Both the position numbers and the translations under genes were made by a program. 64,000 nucleotides of DNA from Rhodococcus sp. 06-235-1A (GTDB taxonomy: Bacteria; Actinomycetota; Actinomycetes; Mycobacteriales; Mycobacteriaceae): assembly GCF_002258785.1 (NCBI RefSeq), contig NZ_NOYI01000027.1, forward strand, positions 310,001-374,000. Reading direction: 5' to 3'. The notes under the pieces are model-generated. The model made no database searches, had not been told where the DNA came from, and saw only the letters and a program-made list of their open reading frames with translations. Below, piece after piece: positions 1-7,013 of the stretch (its first letter is position 1; the number at the start of each line of letters is the position of its first letter).

Positions 1-84
1 CTGGAATCGCTCGTCGGTATTCGGCGCGCCGGTGCCGATGTAGTACTGACCTATTGGGCTACCGAAGTGGCGGGCTGGCTGTGA
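1..84 (+). CDS. hemB: delta-aminolevulinic acid dehydratase (porphobilinogen synthase), C-terminal end only
   Basis: Only the last 27 codons are inside the window, beginning LESLVGIRRAGADVV and ending TYWATEVAGWL followed by TGA. This is the characteristic C-terminus of HemB, which condenses two 5-aminolevulinate molecules to porphobilinogen in cytosolic heme synthesis. The active site lies upstream, outside the window. Its stop codon overlaps the GTG start of the next gene (GTGA), so the downstream membrane-protein genes are probably cotranscribed. The presence of hemL at 13281 supports the identification, because hemB and hemL lie in the same neighbourhood in mycobacteria. Confidence 0.85.
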   Translation: MESLVGIRRAGADVVLTYWATEVAGWL

Positions 85-698
85 ACGATTTCCCTCCGGG
101 ACACAACCCCGACAAGCCCAACAATCCTCCGTCGCAACCGGATTGGCAGCGCTGGGAGCTCGAGCACGGGTTCCCGCAATCGGGCCCTGAGCTCGAACCC
201 ACCGCGCGTCCGGCGCCGGTCGACGTGGAAACGGCGCGCCACCTGTGGTGGGGAGTGGCGCTGATCGGGGCGGTCTCGGCTCTGTTCTCGGTGTGGACGC
301 TGTTCGGAGCGCGCACGGAATTTGCGCAGTCGTTGCTCGACGAGCTCGCGGCGCAGGACGCGGCCGCGGACATGACCGTCGAATCCGCGCAGTCGATGGT
401 GACGGTGATGCTCGTCGTCACGGTGTTCGTCGTGATCGGCTTCGGGGCATTGTTCCTGTTCTGGGTCAAGCGGATGCGCGCAGGCAAAATGTGGGCACGC
501 ATGCTGCTCACCATCATCGGATCGTTCACCGTGTTCACCACGATTCTCGACCTGTTCGCCATCGCGTCGAGCGCAGGCGCAGCGAACATCGTGATGAATG
601 TGCTCGGTATCGGCCAGGGTGTGCTGGCAGCCGGGGCGATCTACCTGATGCACCGTCGTGAATCCAACGAATACTTCGTGGAGTCTCGAAAGCGATAG
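81..698 (+). CDS. hypothetical four-helix membrane protein downstream of hemB
   Basis: The product is a 205-residue integral membrane protein of unknown function. A proline-rich, hydrophilic N-terminus (about 50 residues) is followed by four likely transmembrane helices at roughly 54-73, 103-127, 135-157 and 163-182, and a basic tail. I start it at the GTG that overlaps the hemB stop codon (GTGA) rather than at a TTG 27 nt earlier, because the overlap indicates translational coupling. From memory, mycobacteria also have unnamed membrane proteins right after hemB. No motif gives a function. Confidence 0.8.
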   Translation: MNDFPPGHNPDKPNNPPSQPDWQRWELEHGFPQSGPELEPTARPAPVDVETARHLWWGVALIGAVSALFSVWTLFGARTEFAQSLLDELAAQDAAADMTVESAQSMVTVMLVVTVFVVIGFGALFLFWVKRMRAGKMWARMLLTIIGSFTVFTTILDLFAIASSAGAANIVMNVLGIGQGVLAAGAIYLMHRRESNEYFVESRKR

Positions 699-778
699 TT
701 TCGGGCGTGTTCTCGGTCGCGGTATCGACTGTGTGACTAGCATCACTCTCGATATCGTCTCGAGTGATCGGATCCGAC

Positions 779-952
779 ATGGCAGAGAACACCCCTGCAG
801 CACCAGGCCTCACGCAGCCGGCAGTCGAATCGACGGTCGACCGCGAAGCCTGTCCCGCCGAGAGCGGCCGTCCCGGTTGGGCGCTGCTCGGACTGTTGCT
901 GGCAGTCTCGGCCGCAATCGCGATCATGGCACTGGGGATCTCTGCCGGCTGA
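779..952 (+). CDS. small single-pass membrane protein
   Basis: The 57-residue product has a hydrophilic N-terminal half and one hydrophobic helix near the C-terminus (WALLGLLLAVSAAIAIMAL). The ATG start is preferred to an in-frame GTG 15 nt upstream, although neither has a strong ribosome-binding site. It lies 80 nt after the preceding gene and 26 nt before the next membrane-protein gene, on the same strand. No family was recognised. It is kept because it fits the run of small membrane proteins and keeps an open frame with actinobacterial codon use. Confidence 0.5.
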   Translation: MAENTPAAPGLTQPAVESTVDREACPAESGRPGWALLGLLLAVSAAIAIMALGISAG

Positions 953-978
953 ACCCAGGGTCCGCCCACGATGGCAGG

Positions 979-1428
979 ATGTCTGGCGTGAGCGCAGACA
1001 TCGACGCACCGTTCGTTCGACCCAGGGTGGTCTCGGCCGCCTACTGGCTGTGGTTGGCCTCGGCAGTGCTGTTGATCGTCGTCTGCATGATCGCCCTGAC
1101 ACTTCCCGTCGACCAGATTCGCGCGTCGTTCACGACCGGCGGAGCGTCGGACCAACAGATCGATTCCTTCCTCACCGTCTTTCGCGGACTCGGCGTGATC
1201 TTCGGGGTCGTCGGCCTGGCGATAGGGCTGATGTCCGGCCCCGTCCGCGGCGGAGATCGCAGGTTTCGACGTGCCCTGGTGGCGCTGTCGGGAGCCGTCG
1301 CGTTGCTGTTGACCTTCGCTGCGCTGGTGTTCCCGTTCGTGTTGCTGGTGATCACCGTTGCTCTGGTCGTCGCGGCCGTTCTCGTCTATCGGCCCTCCGC
1401 GCGGGAATGGTTCCACCGTGAGCAGTGA
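979..1428 (+). CDS. hypothetical four-helix membrane protein
   Basis: The 149-residue product has four predicted transmembrane helices (about 20-42, 66-86, 98-117 and 118-136), a short N-terminal cytoplasmic stretch and a basic C-terminus. Start choice lies between this ATG and a GTG three codons later. The 3' end overlaps the GTG start of the next gene by 11 nt, so the two are likely coupled. No enzymatic motif is visible and I do not recognise a family. Confidence 0.7.
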   Translation: MSGVSADIDAPFVRPRVVSAAYWLWLASAVLLIVVCMIALTLPVDQIRASFTTGGASDQQIDSFLTVFRGLGVIFGVVGLAIGLMSGPVRGGDRRFRRALVALSGAVALLLTFAALVFPFVLLVITVALVVAAVLVYRPSAREWFHREQ

Positions 1429-1906
1429 GACCCCCGTCGAGGAGACCGTCCTGTTCCACGAGCCCGGTGGACGGTGGCGCATGCTGGCGTGGGGGCCCGT
1501 GTTCTGCCTCGTGGTGCTCGTGGTCGAGCTGTTGTCCGGTCCCGTCGTCCACTACTTCGCCCTCCTGCTGTTCTCGGCGATACTCGTCGGTCTCACCTAT
1601 GTGCAGCTGCGCGCTGCTCGGATGCACGTCAGCGTCGAACTCACCACCCGGCAACTGCGTCAGGGCACCGAGACCGTCGACGTCGCCGACATCGACGACA
1701 TATTTCCGCCGGCCGAGTACGCCGACGACGAGTACGAGCCCAAGAGGTGGGAGACCGCGCGCGTGCTCGGCGAACTCGCGGGTGTGCCACGCAAACGCCA
1801 CGGCATCGGGCTACGTCTGGTGGGCGGCGGACTGGTGCAGGCGTGGGCGAAGGACGACGACGGGTTGCGCGCGGCCCTCGAGACGGCGAAGCGGGAGTAC
1901 CTGTGA
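1418..1906 (+). CDS. two-helix membrane protein with C-terminal soluble domain (possibly DUF3093-like)
   Basis: The 162-residue product begins at a GTG within the end of the preceding gene. It starts with an EPGGRWRML motif, then two adjacent transmembrane helices (about residues 20-60), then about 100 residues predicted to be a beta-rich cytoplasmic domain ending in a helix (RAALETAKREYL). Two helices plus a PH-like domain is the layout of the DUF3093 family, but I cannot confirm membership by eye. Its TGA overlaps the next GTG start by 4 nt, which points to one operon from about 81 to 2154. Confidence 0.7.
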   Translation: MSSETPVEETVLFHEPGGRWRMLAWGPVFCLVVLVVELLSGPVVHYFALLLFSAILVGLTYVQLRAARMHVSVELTTRQLRQGTETVDVADIDDIFPPAEYADDEYEPKRWETARVLGELAGVPRKRHGIGLRLVGGGLVQAWAKDDDGLRAALETAKREYL

Positions 1907-2154
1907 GGAAGTCCGTGGGGTGGGCGGAGCTGGTGTCGGCGCTGATCGCGGTGATCGGCGCCGTGGTCTGCTGGAACGCAGGTGTTCGCCTCACAGCATT
2001 TCCTGAGGTTCCCGATGTGTCCCCGGCGTATACCGGAACGTTCTACTCGGGGTCCTGGATCGCGCTTGCCGCTCTTGCCGTCATCGTTGCTGGCCTGCTG
2101 ATCGTCGACGGCGTACGCCGACTCCTCACCGAGGGGGCACCCCCTACCGGGTAG
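1903..2154 (+). CDS. small two-helix membrane protein
   Basis: The 83-residue product has two hydrophobic helices (about residues 7-27 and 52-72) separated by a polar loop rich in proline and serine. The GTG start overlaps the previous stop codon (GTGA), which fixes it. The end of the gene runs into the CsoR-type operator: the stop codon TAG lies inside the inverted repeat at 2141-2157. The gene is therefore the last of the hemB-linked membrane cluster. Function unknown. Confidence 0.7.
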   Translation: MRKSVGWAELVSALIAVIGAVVCWNAGVRLTAFPEVPDVSPAYTGTFYSGSWIALAALAVIVAGLLIVDGVRRLLTEGAPPTG

Positions 2155-2163
2155 GGGTACCAT
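2139..2163 (+). promoter_or_regulatory. CsoR operator overlapping a leaderless csoR promoter
   Basis: There is a perfect inverted repeat, CCCCTACC at 2141-2148 and GGTAGGGG at 2150-2157, with a single central G. G/C tracts around TA are typical of CsoR-family operators. A TANNNT hexamer, TACCAT at 2158-2163, follows and lies 7 nt before the csoR ATG, as expected for a leaderless transcript. The layout implies autorepression of csoR-copZ that is lifted by Cu(I). Site type is inferred from the motif and the adjacent csoR; binding is not shown. Confidence 0.75.
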
Positions 2164-2170
2164 CGGTCCC

Positions 2171-2452
2171 ATGAGCAGCTACACCGCCGAGCAGGACGAT
2201 CTGCTGAAGCGCTTGCGTCGCATCGAGGGCCAGGTGGCCGGGATATCGAGGATGGTCGCCGACGATCGCTATTGCATCGACGTTCTCACCCAGGTCTCCG
2301 CGGCGACCAAAGCGTTGCAGTCGGTCTCGCTCAAACTGCTCGACGCCCACCTCGCGGGATGCGTGGTCGAGGCCGCGAGGCAGGGCGGACCCGAGGCGGA
2401 CGCGAAAGTGAAAGAGGCGTCCGAGGCCATCGCGCGCCTGGTTCGTTCCTGA
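2171..2452 (+). CDS. csoR: CsoR-family copper-sensing repressor
   Basis: The 93-residue all-helical protein belongs to the CsoR/DUF156 family of DNA-binding repressors that release DNA on binding Cu(I). The Cys-His-Cys metal site is complete: C35 (in RYCIDVLTQ), H60 and C64 (in DAHLAGC). The N-terminal LLKRLRRIEGQVAGI segment is the family signature. The ATG lies 7 nt after a TANNNT hexamer and next to a perfect palindrome, so it is probably autoregulated. The copper chaperone gene follows within 20 nt. No copper ATPase gene is present in the window, so an unlinked copA target is possible. Confidence 0.92.
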   Translation: MSSYTAEQDDLLKRLRRIEGQVAGISRMVADDRYCIDVLTQVSAATKALQSVSLKLLDAHLAGCVVEAARQGGPEADAKVKEASEAIARLVRS

Positions 2453-2472
2453 CGAAAGATGAGGTGATCGAC

Positions 2473-2676
2473 GTGCAGACGACGTTTTCGGTCGAGGGTA
2501 TGACGTGCGCACATTGTGCCGCGTCGGTGCGAGAAGAAGTAGCGGAGATCTCGGGAGTCACCGGCGTCGACGTCGATGTCGAAGCGGGATCGGTTGTGGT
2601 GAGCAGTGATTCGGAACTCGACCGCTCAGCGGTGGATGCCGCGATCGTCGAGGCCGGGTACCGAATCGCGTCGTGA
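2473..2676 (+). CDS. copZ: CopZ-like copper chaperone (HMA domain)
   Basis: The 67-residue heavy-metal-associated domain carries the MxCxxC motif GMTCAHC (C12 and C15) and the usual beta-alpha-beta-beta-alpha-beta pattern. Proteins of this type bind Cu(I) in the cytoplasm and hand it to P-type ATPases or to CsoR. The GTG at 2473 is chosen because GAGG sits 8 nt before it; a GTG nine nt upstream is the alternative. It follows csoR by 20 nt and should share its copper-responsive promoter. Another MxCxxC cation carrier cannot be excluded, but the csoR neighbour favours copper. Confidence 0.88.
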   Translation: MQTTFSVEGMTCAHCAASVREEVAEISGVTGVDVDVEAGSVVVSSDSELDRSAVDAAIVEAGYRIAS

Positions 2677-2761
2677 GTCGGCGAATCACACCCTGAATGT
2701 GTTTAAGATCATGTGATACCGGTCATATCGGGCTGGTCGCGGATCGTCGTCAGGAGTGTGG

Positions 2762-3937
2762 ATGAACAAGCTGGTGTCCAGTTCCGGAGTACTCGCCGCC
2801 AGCGTCTTCCTGACGCTCGCATGCTCGACGGGCGCAACGGCGCAGGCCGATCCGCTTCCCGATCTGACGGTCACCGAGGTGCTCACCGGACTCGCGAAAC
2901 CGTGGGATGCGGTGGTCGCGCCGGATGGGACGGTGCTGACCGGTGAGCGTGCCGGACGGTTCGTGATCCGCGACGTCGGCGGTGCCACGCGCGAGCTGGC
3001 CGCGGACCTCGACGATCTGTACGCGTCGGGCGAGACCGGCCTCATGGGCATCGCCCTCGCGACGAATTTCGGTACCTCCAGAACCATCTACACGTGCCAG
3101 GGCGTACAGGGCGGCGGAGGCGGGACCGGTAGCGCCGGAACCGGCAGCGCGGGCGGCGGCAGCGACAACCACATCGCCGTGCTCTCGTGGACCGTCGACC
3201 CGGGGTGGACGGCGCTCACACGCACCGGCACCCTCGTCGACGACATTCCCGTCGCCGACGGCGGTCGTCACGGCGGCTGCCGAATTCTGGCTCATCCCGA
3301 CGGCACCCTGTACGTCGGCACCGGAGACACTGCAACGCCGACGGTTCCGCAGGATCGAAACTCGTTGGGCGGCAAGGTTCTGCACATCAACGCCGACGGT
3401 TCGGCAGCCGCGGGTTCGCCGGATCGCATCTTCACCCTGGGGCACAGGAACGTGCAGGGGCTGGCGATTCGTCCCGGCACCGGCCAACTCTACGAGGTGG
3501 AGCAGGGCACGACCCGGGACGACGAGTTGAACCTCCTGGTGGCAGGCGGCAACTACGGGTACCGCCCCGATCGACTCCCGTTCATCTACGACGAGTCGGT
3601 ACCGATGACCGATCCGACCCGCGTGCCCGGTGCGCGCGCCGCAGTGTGGAGCTCGGGCAGCCCCACCATCGCGACGCCCGGTCTGACGTTCGCGAGCGGC
3701 GCGGGATGGGGTTCGTGGAACGGGTCGGCCGTGGTGTCGAGTCAGCAGGGCGAGAAGCTCGTGTTCCTCAAGCTGTCCGAGGACGGCACGGAGTACGTCG
3801 ACGAAGCCGACGCCCTGGAGGGTAAATACGGTCGACTGCGCTCGCTCACCAGCTTCGGCGATGACGGGGCCTTCCTGCTGACCACCGACAACGGAACCGA
3901 CGACAAGGTTCTGCTCGTCACCCCCGCCGCCGACTGA
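2762..3937 (+). CDS. exported PQQ-dependent glucose/sorbosone dehydrogenase-family protein
   Basis: The 391-residue protein has an N-terminal signal peptide ending near AQA-DPLP. The family repeats follow: LAKPWDAVVAPDGTVL, a glycine-rich linker near residues 117-137, then GGRHGGCRILAHPDG and LYVGTGDT, matching the six-bladed propeller of soluble glucose/sorbosone dehydrogenases (PF07995). Family members oxidise sugars or related alcohols with PQQ outside the cytoplasm, though many actinobacterial members are uncharacterised. The ACS in the signal region lacks a proper lipobox, so signal peptidase I cleavage is more likely. The next gene starts inside its stop codon, so the two are coupled. 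Confidence 0.8.
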   Translation: MNKLVSSSGVLAASVFLTLACSTGATAQADPLPDLTVTEVLTGLAKPWDAVVAPDGTVLTGERAGRFVIRDVGGATRELAADLDDLYASGETGLMGIALATNFGTSRTIYTCQGVQGGGGGTGSAGTGSAGGGSDNHIAVLSWTVDPGWTALTRTGTLVDDIPVADGGRHGGCRILAHPDGTLYVGTGDTATPTVPQDRNSLGGKVLHINADGSAAAGSPDRIFTLGHRNVQGLAIRPGTGQLYEVEQGTTRDDELNLLVAGGNYGYRPDRLPFIYDESVPMTDPTRVPGARAAVWSSGSPTIATPGLTFASGAGWGSWNGSAVVSSQQGEKLVFLKLSEDGTEYVDEADALEGKYGRLRSLTSFGDDGAFLLTTDNGTDDKVLLVTPAAD

Positions 3938-4731
3938 TGTGTGGCCCCGAGGTCGTCGAGACGGTACATCGCAGAATCGGCCGTAGGGCGCTGTTCGGGT
4001 CGTTGGGGGCCGCCGCGCTGACTGTTGCGGCGGCCGGAGCGGTGCGTGCCGAGCCTGTGGTCGCCTCGGCGATCCCGGCAGGTCGCTTGGTGGATCTGAC
4101 CCACACCCTGAGTCCCACGTTTCCGGTGTGGCCGGGCAACGAACCGTTCTCGATGCGCCCCGTCGCCGGTTACGAGTTCGGCGGCTTCCTGGTCAACAAG
4201 CTTTCGTTCTGGGAGCACACGGGCACGCATATCGACGCGCCGGCGCATCGCGTTCGCGGCGGTGCGACAGCAGACATCCTGCCTTTGGAAGACCTGATCG
4301 CCCCGCTTGTCGTCGTGGACATCTCGGCCCGGGCTGGATCCGACCCGGAAGCCGTGGTCACGACCGAGGACATCGCGCAGTGGGAGCGCGAGCACGGCCG
4401 GATTCCGGACCGCGCATTGGTGGTGATGCACAGTGGCTGGCAGAACAGGCTGGCCGAGCGCGCAGCACCCGGGTTCGGCGGCGACGCGGCGCAGATGTTG
4501 GTGCACGAGCGCAACGTCGTTGGAATCGGGGTCGACACGCTCAGTCTCGACCGGATGAGCGACCGCGAATACCCGGCGCACACAGCAGTTCTCGGGGCCG
4601 GGCGCTACGGCGTCGAGGCACTGGCGGGTCTCGACGCGGTACCCCCGGCAGGGGCGACGGTCGTCGTCGGCGCACCGAAGCACGCGGGCGCGACCGGCGG
4701 TCCCTGCCGGGTCTTTGCGATAGTTCCCTAG
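3937..4731 (+). CDS. Tat-exported cyclase-family (kynurenine formamidase-like) hydrolase
   Basis: The 264-residue protein has a twin-arginine type signal (GRRALFGSLGAA, residues 16-26) with cleavage near VRA-EP. The mature part carries the metal-binding signature of the cyclase family (PF04199), HTGTHIDAPAH, with H94, H98, D100 and H104 visible. Known members are metal-dependent amidases such as bacterial kynurenine formamidase, which is cytosolic, so an exported version implies another substrate. The ATG overlaps the stop of the preceding sugar dehydrogenase gene by one base, so the two are a translational unit. Substrate unknown. Confidence 0.82.
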   Translation: MCGPEVVETVHRRIGRRALFGSLGAAALTVAAAGAVRAEPVVASAIPAGRLVDLTHTLSPTFPVWPGNEPFSMRPVAGYEFGGFLVNKLSFWEHTGTHIDAPAHRVRGGATADILPLEDLIAPLVVVDISARAGSDPEAVVTTEDIAQWEREHGRIPDRALVVMHSGWQNRLAERAAPGFGGDAAQMLVHERNVVGIGVDTLSLDRMSDREYPAHTAVLGAGRYGVEALAGLDAVPPAGATVVVGAPKHAGATGGPCRVFAIVP

Positions 4732-4749
4732 CTCAGGTCCCGTTACCCG

Positions 4750-6717
4750 TCAGTGTGCGTGACTGGGGTTGTCGGCCGGCTCTTCCTCGGCTCCCGCCCC
4801 TGGCTCGCCGAGCATCGCAGCGCCGACCAACGCGTCGGGTATCCCGAATCCGTCGACCAGCAACTCCGCGTGCGGACGTAGCGTCCGGCACCGCTCGTTG
4901 ATGGCGCGGGTGACAGCCTTGGACCGCTCGGTGGACAGGTAGCGGTGCTCGATGAACCAGGCCTTGTCCTTCTCGATCACCGACAGGGCGTACAGGTCGC
5001 AGACCTCCTCGAGCAGGTCTTTGGTATCGGCGTCCTCGCACGATTCGATGCCGGCGATGAACGCCTCGAAGATGATGCGATCGATGTGTGCGCTCGCAGC
5101 ATGCAGAACGTGATCCTGCACCGCATTGAACGCCTCGAACGGGCTGGTCTCCTTGGACTTGGACTGCAGCCGGCGAGCGACGGTGGAGAGCAGGTACTCC
5201 TCGCGGTCCTCGAACATCTTGACCTGGGTGCCGCGGTTGAACAGCGAGCCCTCCTCCTCGTTGTCCTGACGGCGGTCGAGGATGGTCTGCATGATCGCCT
5301 GCGCCGCAGTGCGTTTGACGACGCGGTCACCGACCATGTCGGCGGCGAATTTGACCCATTCGACCGGGCTCATGGACTTGACGTCGTCGGCGTACGCGGT
5401 GAGCAGTTCCTTGGCCACCAACTGCGTGAGCACGTGATTGTCGCCCTCGAACGTGGTGAACACGTCGGTGTCGGCCTTGAGCGAGATCAATCGGTTCTCG
5501 GCGAGATAGCCTGCGCCGCCGCATGCTTCGCGGGCTTCCTGAATCGCGGCGGTGGCGTGCCAGGTGTTCGCTGCCTTGAGGCCAGCGGCTCTCGATTCGA
5601 GCTCGCGTTGCTCCTCGGCGTCGGGATTGTCCGCGGTCTGCAGCTCGTGCATCTTCGACACGAGTTCGTTCTGTGCGAACTGCAGGGCGTAGGACTTGGC
5701 AATCAGTGGGAACAGTCGACGCTGATGCACCAGGTAGTCCATGATCAGGACCTCCTGATCGGAATCGGGTGCGGCGAACTGCCTGCGCTGCAACGCATAT
5801 CGCGTCGCGATGTCGAGGGCGACGCGGGCCGCTGCAGCGGCGCTGCCGCCGACCGTGACGCGGCCGCGGATCAACGTGCCGAGCATCGTGAAGAACCGTC
5901 GGGACTTGTTCTCGATGGGGGAGGAGTACGTACCGTCGTCGGAGACGTCGGCGTACTTGTTGAGCAGGTTGTCCCGCGGGATGCGGACGTGATCGAACAT
6001 GATGCGGCCGTTGTCCACTCCGGGCAGACCGCCCTTGTACTGACAGTCCGAGGTGGTGACGCCGGGCAGGTCGTCGCCGTTCTCGTCGCGCAGCGGAACG
6101 AAGAAGCAGTGCACACCGTGGCTCTCGGGTTCCTCGCCCGGGCCTGCGGTGATGAGCTGAGCGAAGACCGCGGCGACAGTGGCGGTCTCGGCGGCACCAC
6201 CGATGTAGTCCTTGCGCGAGGACGGTGTGGGGGAGTTGATGACGAACTCGTCCGTCTTCGGGTCGTAGGTGGCCGTGGTCTCGAGCGACTGCACGTCACT
6301 GCCGTGTCCGGTCTCGGTCATGGCGAAGCAGCCGAGCAGTTCGAGACTGATGATCTTGGGGACGTAGGCCTCGTGGTGGCGTTCGGTGCCGAGGTTCTCG
6401 ATGGCACCACCGAACAGTCCCCACTGGACGCCGGCCTTGACCATCAGCGACAGGTCGCTCATTGCGAGCATCTCGATCATCGTCACCGCTGCGCCGACAT
6501 CGCCGGTACCGCCGTGTTCCTTCTTGAAGCCGTTGTCTGCTGCACCGGCGGCGGCCAGAAGCTTGAGTTGCTCGAGTGCCTTGGTGCGGGCGATGACGGT
6601 GTTCGGCGTGTAGTGCGGACGGAACTCGTCGCGGGCCAATTGCCTGCGCGCCTCGTTCTTCACATCTCGCCAGCGGCCGTCCAGAGTGTTCCGAAGGTGA
6701 TCCGTTGTGGTTGCCAT
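4750..6717 (-). CDS. acyl-CoA oxidase-type acyl-CoA dehydrogenase
   Basis: The 655-residue flavoprotein resembles peroxisomal acyl-CoA oxidases more than standard 380-residue dehydrogenases. It shows the FAD/substrate-binding AMTETGHGSDV segment and the C-terminal EACGGAGYLAENR motif followed by FEGDNHVL, typical of that subfamily. It should introduce the 2,3-double bond into an acyl-CoA in beta-oxidation; whether oxygen or ETF accepts the electrons cannot be told from sequence. The ATG is chosen over an upstream extension because only from MATTTDHLRNTL does the sequence look like the family. A small gene 43 nt upstream is likely cotranscribed, with a palindrome at the shared promoter. Confidence 0.85.
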   Translation of the reverse strand: MATTTDHLRNTLDGRWRDVKNEARRQLARDEFRPHYTPNTVIARTKALEQLKLLAAAGAADNGFKKEHGGTGDVGAAVTMIEMLAMSDLSLMVKAGVQWGLFGGAIENLGTERHHEAYVPKIISLELLGCFAMTETGHGSDVQSLETTATYDPKTDEFVINSPTPSSRKDYIGGAAETATVAAVFAQLITAGPGEEPESHGVHCFFVPLRDENGDDLPGVTTSDCQYKGGLPGVDNGRIMFDHVRIPRDNLLNKYADVSDDGTYSSPIENKSRRFFTMLGTLIRGRVTVGGSAAAAARVALDIATRYALQRRQFAAPDSDQEVLIMDYLVHQRRLFPLIAKSYALQFAQNELVSKMHELQTADNPDAEEQRELESRAAGLKAANTWHATAAIQEAREACGGAGYLAENRLISLKADTDVFTTFEGDNHVLTQLVAKELLTAYADDVKSMSPVEWVKFAADMVGDRVVKRTAAQAIMQTILDRRQDNEEEGSLFNRGTQVKMFEDREEYLLSTVARRLQSKSKETSPFEAFNAVQDHVLHAASAHIDRIIFEAFIAGIESCEDADTKDLLEEVCDLYALSVIEKDKAWFIEHRYLSTERSKAVTRAINERCRTLRPHAELLVDGFGIPDALVGAAMLGEPGAGAEEEPADNPSHAH

Positions 6718-6760
6718 ACTCGACGGTAACCTTTCGCGGCCGCCTGTGAAGGCCGGAAGC

Positions 6761-6967
6761 TCAGACCGGCCAGACGAATTCTTTCCACACCGCCCGGAAG
6801 GTGCGCCAGAAGCCCGATTTCGCGTACGGACCGTCGTGGAACAGCGACGCACAATTGTCCTCCAGAGCCCTGGTGACCAGGGGACTGAAGTCGGTGAACT
6901 CGCCGATCAGGAACTCTTTGAATCCCGTCGGCCACGCCTGCTGGGCTGGTTCGTGTTCTGCCTCCAC
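6761..6967 (-). CDS. small conserved-looking protein upstream of the acyl-CoA oxidase gene
   Basis: The 68-residue product is aromatic and amphipathic (FKEFLIGEFTDFSPL, then FWRTFRAVWKEFVWPV at the C-terminus), without signal peptide or transmembrane segment. I do not recognise the family. The GTG start lies exactly 7 nt after a TANNNT hexamer (TACACT on the minus strand), matching a leaderless start, and a perfect 16-bp palindrome covers the -35 region. It is followed after 43 nt by the acyl-CoA oxidase gene, so it may be a partner or regulator of that enzyme. Function is inference only. Confidence 0.6.
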   Translation of the reverse strand: MEAEHEPAQQAWPTGFKEFLIGEFTDFSPLVTRALEDNCASLFHDGPYAKSGFWRTFRAVWKEFVWPV

Positions 6968-6974
6968 GACCGCG

Positions 6975-7004
6975 AGTGTAATGCAGCAGTAACATCGATG
7001 TTAC
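6975..7004 (-). promoter_or_regulatory. palindromic operator and promoter for the small protein / acyl-CoA oxidase operon
   Basis: A perfect 16-bp palindrome, GTAACATCGATGTTAC, spans 6989-7004. On the minus strand TACACT (6980-6975) is a good -10 hexamer 7 nt before the GTG at 6967, so the palindrome falls on the -35 element and spacer. That position suits a repressor of the TetR or GntR type responding to an acyl-CoA. No such regulator gene is adjacent, so the cognate protein is unknown. Confidence 0.65.
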
Positions 7005-7013
7005 AAATCACAC

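Noticed and set aside
2762-3937. Cysteine in the signal region of the sugar dehydrogenase considered as a lipobox
   Set aside because: The sequence LTLAC has T at -3, which does not fit the lipobox. A signal peptidase I site at AQA-D is better.
4945-6729. 594-codon open frame on the plus strand opposite the acyl-CoA oxidase gene
   Set aside because: It is a shadow of high-GC codon use. The minus-strand protein has clear family motifs, while the plus-strand translation is a low-complexity Gly/Val/Asp-rich sequence without start signals.
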